From assembly GCF_024346955.1 (NCBI RefSeq), contig NZ_AP024884.1, positions 1,240,001 to 1,304,000 on the forward strand: a DNA stretch of 64,000 bases. The letters are read 5' to 3'. Each line of letters opens with the position of its first letter. The first letter of the stretch is position 1. The translations under genes and the position numbers were made by a program. Positions 8,130 to 16,409 of the stretch are shown one piece after another. This DNA comes from Vibrio mangrovi. GTDB taxonomy: Bacteria; Pseudomonadota; Gammaproteobacteria; Enterobacterales; Vibrionaceae. The notes under the pieces were generated by a model. It was not told the origin of the DNA and ran no database searches. It saw only the letters and a program-made list of their open reading frames with translations.

Positions 8130-9125
8130 ATGATAAAACGTCACTTAGGAAGCCAGGGATTACAAGTCTCAGCGCTGGGGCTGGGCTGTATGGGGATGAG
8201 TCATGCTTATGGTGGTTATGATGAAAGCGCATCTTTTGCCACACTTAACCACGCCTTAGAACAAGGTATCAACTTTTTCGATACTGCTGAAATGTACGGA
8301 CCTTATACCAATGAGAAGTTACTGGGTCAGTGGCTCAACACACTGAAAAATCAGCGGGAAGAGTTAGTCATTGCGACAAAATTTGGCTTTGATATCCGTG
8401 ACGGTGCTTTTCCCGGCCTCAACAGTCGTCCGGAACACATCCGGGAAGTTGTCGATGCGTCGCTGAAACGACTCCAGACTGATTATATTGATATTCTCTA
8501 CCAGCACCGGGTTGATCCGGACGTTCCGATTGAAGACGTTGCAGGGACAGTCGCCGAATTGATCGAAGCCGGGAAAGTCCGTTATTTCGGTTTATCTGAA
8601 GCAGCTCCGGAAACCATTCGTAAAGCACATCACACCTGCCCGGTTTCTGTCCTACAAAGCGAATATTCCCTGTGGGAACGTCGTCTGGAGCACGAAACTC
8701 TGCCACTTTTGCGCGAGCTGGGAATCGGTTTAGTGCCATTCAGCCCACTGGGCAGAGGATTTCTGAGCGGAGATACCAAACCAGCTTCCGCATATGACAG
8801 CCGTGATTTCCGCTCCTGGGGCGATCCACGTCTCAGCGAAGAGAATTACATCACAAACCTGCGCCTGGTTGATGCAATCCGTCATTTAGCAGAAGAAAAG
8901 GCCACCACACCGGCAAGAATCGCTCTGGCCTGGTTACTTCATCAGGGAGAAGACATTGTGCCGATTCCCGGCTGCCGGCGTATTCCTCACCTGGATGACA
9001 ACATCGGCGCAGTTGCTCTCCATCTGGAAGCCGATGAAGTCAGTCAACTCAGCCAGATCACGACCCAACTCGGTGTCGCTGGAGAACGATATACTGCCGA
9101 GTTTGCCCGCTTCACAGACCAGTAA
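8130..9125 (+). CDS. Aldo/keto reductase
   Basis: The start at 8130 has AAGGA 7 bases upstream and gives the canonical N-terminus (MIKRHLGSQGLQVSALGLG), 331 residues; the longer frame from 7821 overlaps the divergent regulator and is rejected. The catalytic tetrad of the aldo/keto reductase barrel is visible: Asp and Tyr in FFDTAEMYGP, Lys in IATKFGF, His in YQHRVD. PGCRRIPHLDDNIGA near the C-terminus is the NADPH-binding block. It is a cytosolic NADPH-dependent reductase of the YajO/AKR13-like group. The substrate is unknown. The divergent LysR regulator probably controls it. Confidence 0.9.
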   Translation: MIKRHLGSQGLQVSALGLGCMGMSHAYGGYDESASFATLNHALEQGINFFDTAEMYGPYTNEKLLGQWLNTLKNQREELVIATKFGFDIRDGAFPGLNSRPEHIREVVDASLKRLQTDYIDILYQHRVDPDVPIEDVAGTVAELIEAGKVRYFGLSEAAPETIRKAHHTCPVSVLQSEYSLWERRLEHETLPLLRELGIGLVPFSPLGRGFLSGDTKPASAYDSRDFRSWGDPRLSEENYITNLRLVDAIRHLAEEKATTPARIALAWLLHQGEDIVPIPGCRRIPHLDDNIGAVALHLEADEVSQLSQITTQLGVAGERYTAEFARFTDQ

Positions 9126-9151
9126 TAGCGTCTGTCCCTGTAATCCCCCTG

Positions 9152-9180
9152 ACAAATGGGCCACTTAGGGCTCATTTGTT
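9152..9180. terminator. Terminator between convergent genes
   Basis: An 11-bp stem with one G-U pair (arms 9152-9162 and 9169-9179, loop ACTTAG) in the 64-base gap between the aldo/keto reductase and acpH. Just before it, at 9129-9144, sits a GTCTGTCCCTGTAAT motif that recurs in this window. Confidence 0.7.
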
Positions 9181-9189
9181 GTTCAGCTG

Positions 9190-9783
9190 TTATGATCCCA
9201 TTTCTAAACACTTCAGCCTTGCAGCTTCCAGTACCTGTGGGTACAACCTGACAAAAGCAGCATACAGACGCTCGTAGTGTATTTTCAGCGATGGGGTACA
9301 ACTGCTTAATGCCTGCATCCGGGGAGAACGACGGGACATCCGTTGCAAAGCATATTCGATATTGTCAAATTCAGCATAAGATTCCAGCCAGCGCCCCTGC
9401 CACATCCGCTGGTGAACTTTCATAAAAGATTCCGGTACGGTAAAAGTTAATTCCTGTTCAATTTGTATACAGGCAGCCTGACAGAATTCATTCAGTGAAT
9501 GCGGATGGTGATCACTCCAGTGACGCGCAAGACAGTGATCCCAGAACAGATCAAGAGCAATCGGAGCAAAACGACGGCTTGTACCGGGAAAACACGATTT
9601 TAATTCCTGTATTAACGGATGACTATCCGTATATGTATCAATAAAACGGTGCAAGCGAATCCCATCAACGATCAAGCCGGGATAACGTTCCTTCGGATCT
9701 CCCTTCACGAAATCGCCCAGCAGATTTCCCAGCAGACTGGACTGACAGGATTGGGCGAGATGCAGATGAGCTAAAAAATTCAT
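9190..9783 (-). CDS. acpH: ACP phosphodiesterase
   Basis: 197 residues. The N-terminus MNFLAHLHLA, then LLGNLLGDFVKG and GIRLHRFIDTYTDSH, are the hallmark blocks of AcpH. FAPIALDLFWDHCLARHW supplies the remaining His/Asp metal-ligand candidates. AcpH removes the 4'-phosphopantetheine arm from holo-acyl carrier protein in the cytosol, using a divalent metal in an HD-like fold. Length equals the family norm (~193). It is monocistronic and convergent with the aldo/keto reductase gene. Confidence 0.93.
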   Translation of the reverse strand: MNFLAHLHLAQSCQSSLLGNLLGDFVKGDPKERYPGLIVDGIRLHRFIDTYTDSHPLIQELKSCFPGTSRRFAPIALDLFWDHCLARHWSDHHPHSLNEFCQAACIQIEQELTFTVPESFMKVHQRMWQGRWLESYAEFDNIEYALQRMSRRSPRMQALSSCTPSLKIHYERLYAAFVRLYPQVLEAARLKCLEMGS

Positions 9784-10136
9784 AATATACTCAAGTAATC
9801 TTAAGGTGCAGGATTCAGCGTATCTTCAACAGACCCCATCAAAACACAAAACGGGATAATTCACTAGAATTGTCATCATTGTAAATCACCTCCATCCATA
9901 CAGCGTTACAACCGGACACCACGAATCATCCGTTTTCAATATATTTCAATAATCAACATTTAAAATAAATACTCATCAAAACACTTATTTTCATAAAAGT
10001 TATAAAAAAGCTAAACAAAAACAACATCTAACAATAAGAAATCCGCAATCTAATGTTCATCTTCTCCTTCTAACTTACTCCAGTCATTACAAAAAAGAGC
10101 AGAGAAGCTCAGTCACAATGGAATAAGGTAAACAAG
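9784..10136. other. AT-rich promoter region of acpH and the porin gene
   Basis: About 350 bases between divergent starts, very AT-rich from 9930 to 10070. This is typical for a long, regulated porin leader. A GGAATAAGGT stretch supplies the porin ribosome site. I see no gene and could not place a definite promoter or operator. Confidence 0.45.
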
Positions 10137-11090
10137 ATGAAAAAAGCAGTTCTGACAACAGCAATTCTTACCGCACTGGTATCAGGCTCTTCTATTGCTG
10201 CAACGGTCTATGACAGTGAAGGCACAACACTCAAGGTTGGCGGACGCGCTGAAGCTCGTTTCAATATTTCCAATGAAAACGAGTCTTCTACAGACAGCCG
10301 TTTTAAAGATAAATCCCGGGCACGATTTAACTTAGTGGGTAAAACCGCACTGTCCGATGGCCTGTACGGTTTTGGTAAATATGAAGCAGAGCTCAACAAC
10401 AGTACCAGCAAGGGAGACGGCGATGGTGACAACCTGACCAACCGCTATTTTTATGCCGGTATGGGGACAGACATCGGTGAATTCTCATATGGTAAACAGG
10501 ATTCAGCTCAGGTACAGGTGACAAACTTTACTGATCTGATGAATACCTTTGATGAAGAAGCAGCAGACCTGATCAGCGGTAATAAGGATAAGCGTGACAA
10601 CAACTTTGTTTATACCGGAAAATTCGATGCACTGAGCGTTCAGGCCAACTATGTAGCCTCAGATCAGAAAGACAGTGACAGTTTTGGTGTTTCAGCCGTT
10701 TATGGTTTCAACGAAAATCTGACCCTCGGTCTGGGTTACGTTGGTCAGGACAACGGAACCAACTCTGAAGACCAATTCAATATCGGTGCACAATTTAAAC
10801 TGGATGCATTAACGCTAGGTGCACTCTACGGAACCGGAACAGCAGTTTCCGGAGGAAAAGAAGTCGATGCCGATGATTATGAGCTTGGTGCGAAATATAA
10901 ACTCGGAAAAACATCACTGATCGCTGTATATAACTATCAGGAAGTTGATAACTCTGACACGGTTGATCATCTTGCTCTGGAAGTTGAACATAAATTCAAT
11001 GGTCATCTGCGCGTTTATACCGGCTATAAGTTTGAACAGCTGAAGAATACCGACGATCAACTTCAGGCAGGAATTCGTTACGATTTCTGA
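10137..11090 (+). CDS. OmpU-like outer-membrane porin
   Basis: 317 residues. Signal peptide MKKAVLTTAILTALVSGSSIAA, then TVYDSEGTTLKVGGRAEARF, the usual first strand of Vibrio OmpU-type general porins. Alternating beta-strand segments follow, with FGKYEAEL and YAGMGTDIGEFSYGKQD (the strand before the constriction loop). The chain ends in phenylalanine (IRYDF), the signal for insertion by the BAM complex. Such trimeric 16-strand porins let small solutes and bile salts cross the outer membrane. AAGGT lies upstream of the ATG. A strong terminator follows. Confidence 0.88.
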   Translation: MKKAVLTTAILTALVSGSSIAATVYDSEGTTLKVGGRAEARFNISNENESSTDSRFKDKSRARFNLVGKTALSDGLYGFGKYEAELNNSTSKGDGDGDNLTNRYFYAGMGTDIGEFSYGKQDSAQVQVTNFTDLMNTFDEEAADLISGNKDKRDNNFVYTGKFDALSVQANYVASDQKDSDSFGVSAVYGFNENLTLGLGYVGQDNGTNSEDQFNIGAQFKLDALTLGALYGTGTAVSGGKEVDADDYELGAKYKLGKTSLIAVYNYQEVDNSDTVDHLALEVEHKFNGHLRVYTGYKFEQLKNTDDQLQAGIRYDF

Positions 11091-11119
11091 TTAAAACAAA
11101 AAATAGACGATCCACGGTT

Positions 11120-11145
11120 GGTCAGGCAAATGCCTGGCCTTTTTT
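11120..11145 (+). terminator. Rho-independent terminator of the porin gene
   Basis: Stem GGTCAGGCA/TGCCTGGCC (11120-11128 and 11131-11139, inner pairs probably open to make the loop) followed by six T residues. Confidence 0.88.
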
Positions 11146-11307
11146 ATGAGTAGGCAATACCGACATCAGTTTATGACACAATTTCAGTACCGACAGTAAC
11201 ACGGACCACTGCACCATTTCATCACGGCTTGCCCCATTGTAACGCACTCACTGAATTCTATCTGTAAAGACAAAATTGTAACTAATTGATTTTAACTAAA
11301 TAAAAAG

Positions 11308-11324
11308 TTGGCACAAACTCTGCA
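11308..11324 (+). promoter_or_regulatory. Sigma-54 (RpoN) promoter of a candidate small RNA
   Basis: TTGGCACAAACTCTGCA has GG at 11310-11311 and GC at 11322-11323, separated by exactly 10 bases, the defining sigma-54 -24/-12 layout. It matches the TTGGCAC half of the Qrr promoter in this window. ATTGTAAC occurs twice upstream (11236-11243 and 11275-11282), a possible enhancer-binding pair. Predicted +1 is 11335. Confidence 0.8.
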
Positions 11325-11334
11325 GTACTTAATA

Positions 11335-11432
11335 TGACAAATGCAGGCAGCGTTTGTGCTTCTTTAACAGTGATATGGCAGAATCACTGGTCACTTCATG
11401 TTCTTTGCCTCCCTTTCAGGGAGGCTTTTTTT
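11335..11432 (+). ncRNA. Candidate sigma-54-dependent small RNA, about 98 nt
   Basis: It starts 12 bases after the -12 GC of a clear sigma-54 promoter and ends in a strong terminator. No open reading frame of note lies between. The transcript would fold into three stem-loops: 11337-11344 with 11350-11357; 11368-11374 with 11383-11389; and the terminator 11407-11414 with 11418-11425 plus seven T residues. Size, promoter class and a first hairpin right at the 5' end resemble Qrr RNAs, but the Qrr core is absent. I do not recognise it as GlmY, Spot 42, RyhB or another named RNA. An Hfq-dependent regulator is likely but unproven. Confidence 0.7.
11407..11432 (+). terminator. Rho-independent terminator of the candidate small RNA
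   Basis: Stem GCCTCCCT/AGGGAGGC with a TTC loop and a run of seven T residues. It is far from any upstream protein gene; the porin transcript already ends near 11145. Confidence 0.9.
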
Positions 11433-11473
11433 CTTAAAATCATGACGGTATTACCATCAACGCTTAACCGGTT

Positions 11474-11824
11474 TTATTTGCGCTTTGGTTGTGTGTAGGT
11501 TTTACCGGCCGCCTGATAAGTCTCTTTTTGCTTGATACTGAATAATGTATCGAAAAACCAGGCAACGAAACGGATCACATCATCCCCTTCATTCATAATA
11601 TATTCAGCAAGCTCCTCAGATTCTCCTGATTCACTTTCCTGAACCGTCACATGGTAGATACGCTGCTCACCTTCAATATCTGCAATCATAAACTGACCAC
11701 TCAACGACTCGGCCGCTGAAGCAATTTCTTCTTCTTCAACCTGTTTAAGATAAGCTAATGCAAGCGGTAAGCTCCCGGTCTGGCAGGCCTGTTTTACCAT
11801 GTGTTCAAAGTCATGCTGTAGCAT
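11474..11824 (-). CDS. Conserved hypothetical cytosolic protein
   Basis: A 116-residue acidic protein with no signal or membrane segment. The N-terminal half looks helical (LQHDFEHMVKQA, LPLALAYLKQVEEEE). The middle forms strands (GQFMIADIEGEQRIYHVTV), and a helical segment with WFFDTLFSIKQKE follows. I do not recognise the family. It is monocistronic and lies opposite the candidate small RNA, with about 40 bases between their ends. The basic tail (PKRK) is unremarkable. Confidence 0.6.
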   Translation of the reverse strand: MLQHDFEHMVKQACQTGSLPLALAYLKQVEEEEIASAAESLSGQFMIADIEGEQRIYHVTVQESESGESEELAEYIMNEGDDVIRFVAWFFDTLFSIKQKETYQAAGKTYTQPKRK

Positions 11825-12058
11825 TTGTGTTTTCCGTCTCTGTATCTGCTGGTGTTTAAAATCATCTCAAGGTGCAAAAACTGCCCGTTGAAATCACCGA
11901 GTATACTCTCACAGATTCGCCTATTCTCAAAAACTACCATTTCCTGACCTCAGACAATGGGTGTCAATAGCTCTGGTGAACTGGAAAAACTGCGACTCTT
12001 AGGCCACAGTTAATACGATAAAACAATACAGAATCACAACGTCAACAGGCTTTCAGGT

Positions 12059-13915
12059 ATGAATACAAGAGGACCACTCTCGTTAAACGAGGTGGATTTG
12101 CAATCTATCTCTGAACTTATCTCGGTCACGGACAGTTCTCTCTATCAAAAATCAACTGACATACTGCATCAGGCCATTGCTTCACATGCAGCTTTACTGT
12201 TTGAAATTGACAAGGTCAAACAGCAAAAGCGGTTACTGGCAGGCTCTGCTGTAGAACTGCTCCATGATGACATCGGAGATCATCTGGACACTTTAATTAC
12301 ACATCAGCTGTACCATCAGCCACATCAGTATTATCTGGTTCCGGCTCAGGTCCACCAGCGGTGCCCTCATGACAGCTATGTAGCCAGACATCATGTCGAA
12401 GGTTATCTGGGGACAGTCATGACACATACGGCATCCGGAGATCTACTTTATCTGTTTATCTCACTGACAGAGTTCCCGATTGAAGACCCCGCCGCGATTT
12501 TGCAATGGCATCATCTGGTTTCTCAGGTTGTAATGCAATACCGCCGTTTTCAGCATTTAACCGATCGAACGGACGTACTGCTCAGCCGCCTGAATCATGA
12601 AGTTTCCCACGATAACCTGACCAACCTGATGAACCGAAGCTTTCTCTCCGACACGCTGGAAAGACTGGTTTCCGCATCCCAGAGCCATTTTTCTTTCACG
12701 CTGGGGATGCTGGACATCAACGATTTCAAATACATCAACGACCTTTACGGAAACTATATCGGAGATCAGGTCCTGAGATTCGTCGCCCATGCAATTTCCG
12801 AATGTATTCAGGATGAACAACTGACATTCCGTATTGCCGGGGATGAATTTGCTTTTATCACGTTTGATCCACAGCCGATGGCGGTCTGTGAAGGAATTCT
12901 TGCCCGCATCCGGACCGGATATCAGGATGCGACTCATCACATCAGAATATCCGCTAGCATCGGTATCGCCAGTTATCAGGAGGAATCGATCGATGCTGAC
13001 CAATTGATGCTGAATGCCAGTCTGGCACTCAAAGGCAGTAAAAAACACAATCAGCCACCGATTTGCTGTTATGACACCCACCTGAGTGAAGAATATCACC
13101 GGAAAACCCAGATTATTGACGCCCTCAGAGAAGAGCTGAGTAAAAGCCTTGAGGAACCACAGGAGCTCTATGTTGTATTACAACCTATCGTGAAACAACA
13201 TCAATCGGTCTGGAATTACTTTGAGGTACTCAGTCGCTGGCAGAGTCAGATTCTCGGAGAAGTCTCTCCGTTCGAGTTTATTGACGCAGCCGAGCAATCC
13301 GGCCTTGTCATTGACTTAGGTCGGAGAGTTGTTGAACTGGCCTGTATTGCCAAGCAACAAATCGAGCTCTCTCTGGGCAGAAAAATCCGGCTGAGTATTA
13401 ACTGTTCTGCTCATGAATTAAGTCAGCCAAGTAACTATATCCAGCAATTGAGTGAACAGATCGCTCACTATGGTTTTTGTCCCGGAGAGTTCACCATTGA
13501 GATCACAGAGACAGCGCTGTTATCGCAACGGCAAATCACCCGAAGTATTCTCAGCCATCTGCGTGATGCCGGTTTTAAAGTAGCGCTGGATGATTTCGGC
13601 ACAGGCTATTCCAGCCTGAACTATATCCATAGTTACCCTATCGACTGTATCAAGATCGATGCATCGTTTATCAGAAATATGCTACGCAGTGACACATCAG
13701 AGAAAGTCGTCAGCTTAATCATTCAGTTGGCAAACCAGCTAGATGTTGATCTGGTCGCAGAAGGTGTGGAAGAGGAACAATCGCTGGTACGATTATATGA
13801 GATGGGCTGTACGCAGATTCAGGGATATCTATTCTCTGAACCACTGCCCCCCGAAATGATTATCAACCACCTGCTCGGGCAGCATATGCTGCAAAACAGC
13901 AAAACTCATGAGTAA
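12059..13915 (+). CDS. GGDEF-EAL cyclic-di-GMP signalling protein
   Basis: 618 residues, no membrane segment. An N-terminal ~170-residue sensory region of unclear fold (GAF-like size) is followed by a GGDEF domain (TNLMNRSFL at its start, signature AGDEF at 260-264) and an EAL domain. In the EAL domain the signature reads EVL (E389 retained), and the catalytic blocks IEITET, LDDFGTGYSSL, IKIDASFI and VAEGVEEE are all present. The phosphodiesterase half therefore looks competent. AGDEF can still support cyclase or GTP binding in some proteins. No RxxD inhibitory site precedes AGDEF. It is monocistronic, and its 3' hairpin is shared with the convergent peptidase gene. Confidence 0.9.
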   Translation: MNTRGPLSLNEVDLQSISELISVTDSSLYQKSTDILHQAIASHAALLFEIDKVKQQKRLLAGSAVELLHDDIGDHLDTLITHQLYHQPHQYYLVPAQVHQRCPHDSYVARHHVEGYLGTVMTHTASGDLLYLFISLTEFPIEDPAAILQWHHLVSQVVMQYRRFQHLTDRTDVLLSRLNHEVSHDNLTNLMNRSFLSDTLERLVSASQSHFSFTLGMLDINDFKYINDLYGNYIGDQVLRFVAHAISECIQDEQLTFRIAGDEFAFITFDPQPMAVCEGILARIRTGYQDATHHIRISASIGIASYQEESIDADQLMLNASLALKGSKKHNQPPICCYDTHLSEEYHRKTQIIDALREELSKSLEEPQELYVVLQPIVKQHQSVWNYFEVLSRWQSQILGEVSPFEFIDAAEQSGLVIDLGRRVVELACIAKQQIELSLGRKIRLSINCSAHELSQPSNYIQQLSEQIAHYGFCPGEFTIEITETALLSQRQITRSILSHLRDAGFKVALDDFGTGYSSLNYIHSYPIDCIKIDASFIRNMLRSDTSEKVVSLIIQLANQLDVDLVAEGVEEEQSLVRLYEMGCTQIQGYLFSEPLPPEMIINHLLGQHMLQNSKTHE

Positions 13916-13931
13916 CAGACTCACTGATCAA

Positions 13932-13966
13932 ATAAAGCGCAGTATGTTATCCATACCGCGCTTTAT
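13932..13966. terminator. Bidirectional terminator
   Basis: A 9-bp stem ATAAAGCGC/GCGCTTTAT extended by an inner GTATG/CATAC helix, between two convergent genes. T residues on the right arm and A residues on the left serve both strands. Confidence 0.8.
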
Positions 13967-14010
13967 TCTGCTTAGGTTGACAAGATCAGGGTTGAAAAGA
14001 TCAGAATGCC

Positions 14011-15324
14011 CTAACTCTGTCCCTGTTTTTCGTTCACATGTGCTGCAAGTTGCATTTCCTGCTGTTCCAGTAAGTGATCCATTTCATTCCGGTGAACAAT
14101 AAACTGCTTCATTTCTTTTTTGGCGACCGAAGTTGCCATTGGGATCTTGGCTTTCATCGCATCAACCGGGCGTCCTTTCACAATTAACTCATAATGCAGG
14201 TGTGCACCCGTGACCCTTCCCGAACGACCGGATAAGCCGATTTTCTGACCACGGGAAACTTTCTGGCCACGGTGTACCAGAATCTTACTCAGATGCAGAT
14301 AGCGTGTCATATAGGTGCTGTCATGACGAATGACGATGTAATTTCCGGCGTAGGGATGTTTCCGGACAATGATCACTGTGCCATCTCCGGTGGACAATAC
14401 TGGCGTTCCGACAGGCGTTGCAAAGTCAGTACCATTATGAGGAATAATTCGTCCTGTTACCGGATGACGGCGGTGAGGATTAAACGAAGAACTCATACGC
14501 CAGTGGCGACTGGTTGGATAACGACGAAAAGCTTTTTGCAGGCTGTTTCCATCCTGATCATAGTATTGGCCGTCAGAATGCAGATACGCTGAAATACTTG
14601 TCCCACGGGTAAATATTTTAATCGCCTGAATTTCCCGGTTACCGGTCAGATCATCGCCGACAAACTGCTTAGACTGCACAATTTCAAGCCGATCTCCGGC
14701 GCGCAGGTCTTTTGAGAAGTTGACTTTATCTTTCAGTAAACTCACCATCTGCTCAATCTCATTGCTATTGAGCCCCAGACGATAGGCAGACTGTGAAAAC
14801 GATCCCTGAATATCCCCGATGAGCGGAAACTGCTTCCAGGTTCCCGGTATTTTGATCTCCTGGTATTCATAGCTACCGTCATCCAGACGTGTATAAACCA
14901 CCTGTTCGACCATACTGAATTCCAGAGACATCTTCGCAACGGAGTTGTCATCTTTACTTTTCCAGAACCTTAACGTATCACCGGGCTGAATTGTATCAAG
15001 TGCCAGATAGTTCAGATCCGTTTCCATGATTTTCAACAAATCACGGTAGCCAAATCCAAGTTGTTCAAAAATAGAACTCAGATTATCGCCGGGACGAATC
15101 ACATATTCATAATCAGGCAAATTTTCAGAAGGGAGTTGCTGTTGGTCAGCAATCAGGGATTCAACAAGCTGGTTTTCAGAAATGGCAACTTCAAGGCTGT
15201 GACGCGTGGTATGATTATTCAATAAAGCATAAAACGAGATGCCTGCCAGAAGAGGCACTCCTAATATGAATATTCTCTGCCGCCTGGACAGCAGCAACAT
15301 CCGCTCAACGATTGACTTTACCAC
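14011..15324 (-). CDS. M23 peptidoglycan endopeptidase with LysM-like/OapA region
   Basis: The preferred start is the GTG at 15324 (VKSIVERMLLL) with AAGG 7 bases upstream; a TTG at 15339 is the alternative. The product is ~437 residues. One N-terminal membrane anchor (FILGVPLLAGISFYALL) places the rest in the periplasm. Then comes an OapA/LysM-like segment (YVIRPGDNLSSIFEQLGF), a beta-rich middle domain, and an M23 LytM domain with HNGTDFATPVGTPV and HLHYELIVKGRPVD, which carry the zinc ligands (HxxxD and HxH). It resembles MepM/Shy-type D,D-endopeptidases that cleave peptide cross-links during cell growth. Confidence 0.9.
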   Translation of the reverse strand: MVKSIVERMLLLSRRQRIFILGVPLLAGISFYALLNNHTTRHSLEVAISENQLVESLIADQQQLPSENLPDYEYVIRPGDNLSSIFEQLGFGYRDLLKIMETDLNYLALDTIQPGDTLRFWKSKDDNSVAKMSLEFSMVEQVVYTRLDDGSYEYQEIKIPGTWKQFPLIGDIQGSFSQSAYRLGLNSNEIEQMVSLLKDKVNFSKDLRAGDRLEIVQSKQFVGDDLTGNREIQAIKIFTRGTSISAYLHSDGQYYDQDGNSLQKAFRRYPTSRHWRMSSSFNPHRRHPVTGRIIPHNGTDFATPVGTPVLSTGDGTVIIVRKHPYAGNYIVIRHDSTYMTRYLHLSKILVHRGQKVSRGQKIGLSGRSGRVTGAHLHYELIVKGRPVDAMKAKIPMATSVAKKEMKQFIVHRNEMDHLLEQQEMQLAAHVNEKQGQS

Positions 15325-15411
15325 GACCCCACCTTGCAAAATATATCAAAGACGTCCAAGAATAGGATTTTATGACGTAATCATCATCAGAGTAAAGTCA
15401 AAGCGCAACAA

Positions 15412-15461
15412 TATACCCAAATGACCTCAAGATGCGGTTTCAGCGAGAACCATTGGGTATA
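15412..15461. repeat. Short ERIC-like / MITE-like inverted-repeat element
   Basis: A 50-base element with 9-bp inverted ends TATACCCAA/TTGGGTATA and the internal ATGACCTCAAGATGC. This combination is, to my recollection, common in Vibrio intergenic repeats related to ERIC sequences. It lies between two minus-strand genes and may be non-autonomous mobile DNA. Confidence 0.55.
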
Positions 15462-15464
15462 AAA

Positions 15465-15492
15465 AGTATAAAGGGTATTTCAATACCCTTTA
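15465..15492 (-). terminator. Terminator of the CBM48-like gene
   Basis: An 11-bp stem TAAAGGGTATT/AATACCCTTTA (15469-15479 and 15482-15492). On the minus strand it is followed by TACTTTTTAT, a usable T tail. Confidence 0.8.
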
Positions 15493-15586
15493 TTGACTAC
15501 CGATAATTGAGCAATGTTCACACAGCCCGGACATAACCAGGTCAGAATCAAGTCAAAACCAGGTTAACAATCAGATATATCAGTGA

Positions 15587-15886
15587 CTACTGATGAGTAG
15601 AGACAAGACTATTGTCTCCTCCATATCCATTGGGAATATATTGATCAGCTCCGGGATCATTCATCCACTGGCCTTCGCCAAGCAGATAGCGGAACTGATA
15701 TTCACTATCTTTCGGGAGACGAGCTTTATATTTATATGTAGAAGATTTGGCAACCTTCTTCATCGGTTCAGGTTTCCAATCCAGAAAGTCAGCTACAATT
15801 GCAACTTTGGAAGCATCCTCAGGAATATCCAACTCAAAAGTTACTTCTACTTCATCTTTCGTTTTAAAAAAGCGCTTACTAATCAT
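15587..15886 (-). CDS. Small isoamylase early-set (CBM48/AMPK-like) protein
   Basis: The start at 15886 has ACGGAG 7 bases upstream; the alternative TTG at 15892 adds two residues. The 99-residue protein is almost entirely one Ig-like domain: VEVTFELDIPEDASKVAIVADFLDWKP, then YKYKARLPKDSEYQFRYLLGEGQWMNDP, the pattern of the N-terminal domain of glycogen branching and debranching enzymes and AMPK-beta. No catalytic domain follows, so it is probably a stand-alone glycogen-binding or adaptor protein in the cytosol. Such single-domain proteins occur in many marine gammaproteobacteria. Its link to glgX, 23 kb away, is only thematic. Confidence 0.8.
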   Translation of the reverse strand: MISKRFFKTKDEVEVTFELDIPEDASKVAIVADFLDWKPEPMKKVAKSSTYKYKARLPKDSEYQFRYLLGEGQWMNDPGADQYIPNGYGGDNSLVSTHQ

Positions 15887-16361
15887 CTGCAAACTCCGTT
15901 TTGTCGTTTTGCCCAGCTATCTTCGTTTCAGTCTGACCACTGTGACTTCCTTATTAAAATTAGCACCATAACTTTATGTGAGCAAAAAATAATCAGACAC
16001 AGTTTATCATAGGAAAGACTACACACATCTACAATGATAAATGAAGTGCAAGTCAAATGCACAGCCATTCATATGATATTAAGCACTTATTCTATGTAAC
16101 ACAAATTTCATGGGTTTGATTGGTTTATTTCAATCATTCACCTACATAACGCCTATGCAACATACAAATACAATAATCTAACTTCATTTATATAATCAGC
16201 ACAAAAATATGAATAAATAGACAATATAGTTGAATAGTATTGCCACAATAATCAAAAACAGATATTCTTCGCGCCTTATCATCAGGGGAAATTTCTCCAA
16301 AACCCGGTGATGAGTCCATGTTATTTTTTGAATATCTACCAGTGTCAGCTACCGGGAATAA
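15887..16361. other. AT-rich non-coding stretch, about 470 bases
   Basis: Very AT-rich between 16080 and 16270. It holds the promoter of the CBM48-like gene at its left end and that of the YjiH-type gene at its right. A 139-codon plus-strand frame (15593-16012) is antisense to the CBM48-like gene and lacks coding character. No strong hairpin is seen. Confidence 0.4.
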
Positions 16362-16409
16362 ATGCCTTTCGAAGGCGAAACTTCATCGCTGACACTTCTG
16401 AGAATGATT

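Noticed and set aside
12557..13099. 180-codon frame antisense to the GGDEF-EAL gene
   Set aside because: A shadow of a well-supported gene; no independent start signal.
14014..14026. CTGTCCCTGT near the end of the M23 gene as another copy of the dispersed motif
   Set aside because: Only 10 bases match, and they are ordinary codons (QGQS) at the protein end.
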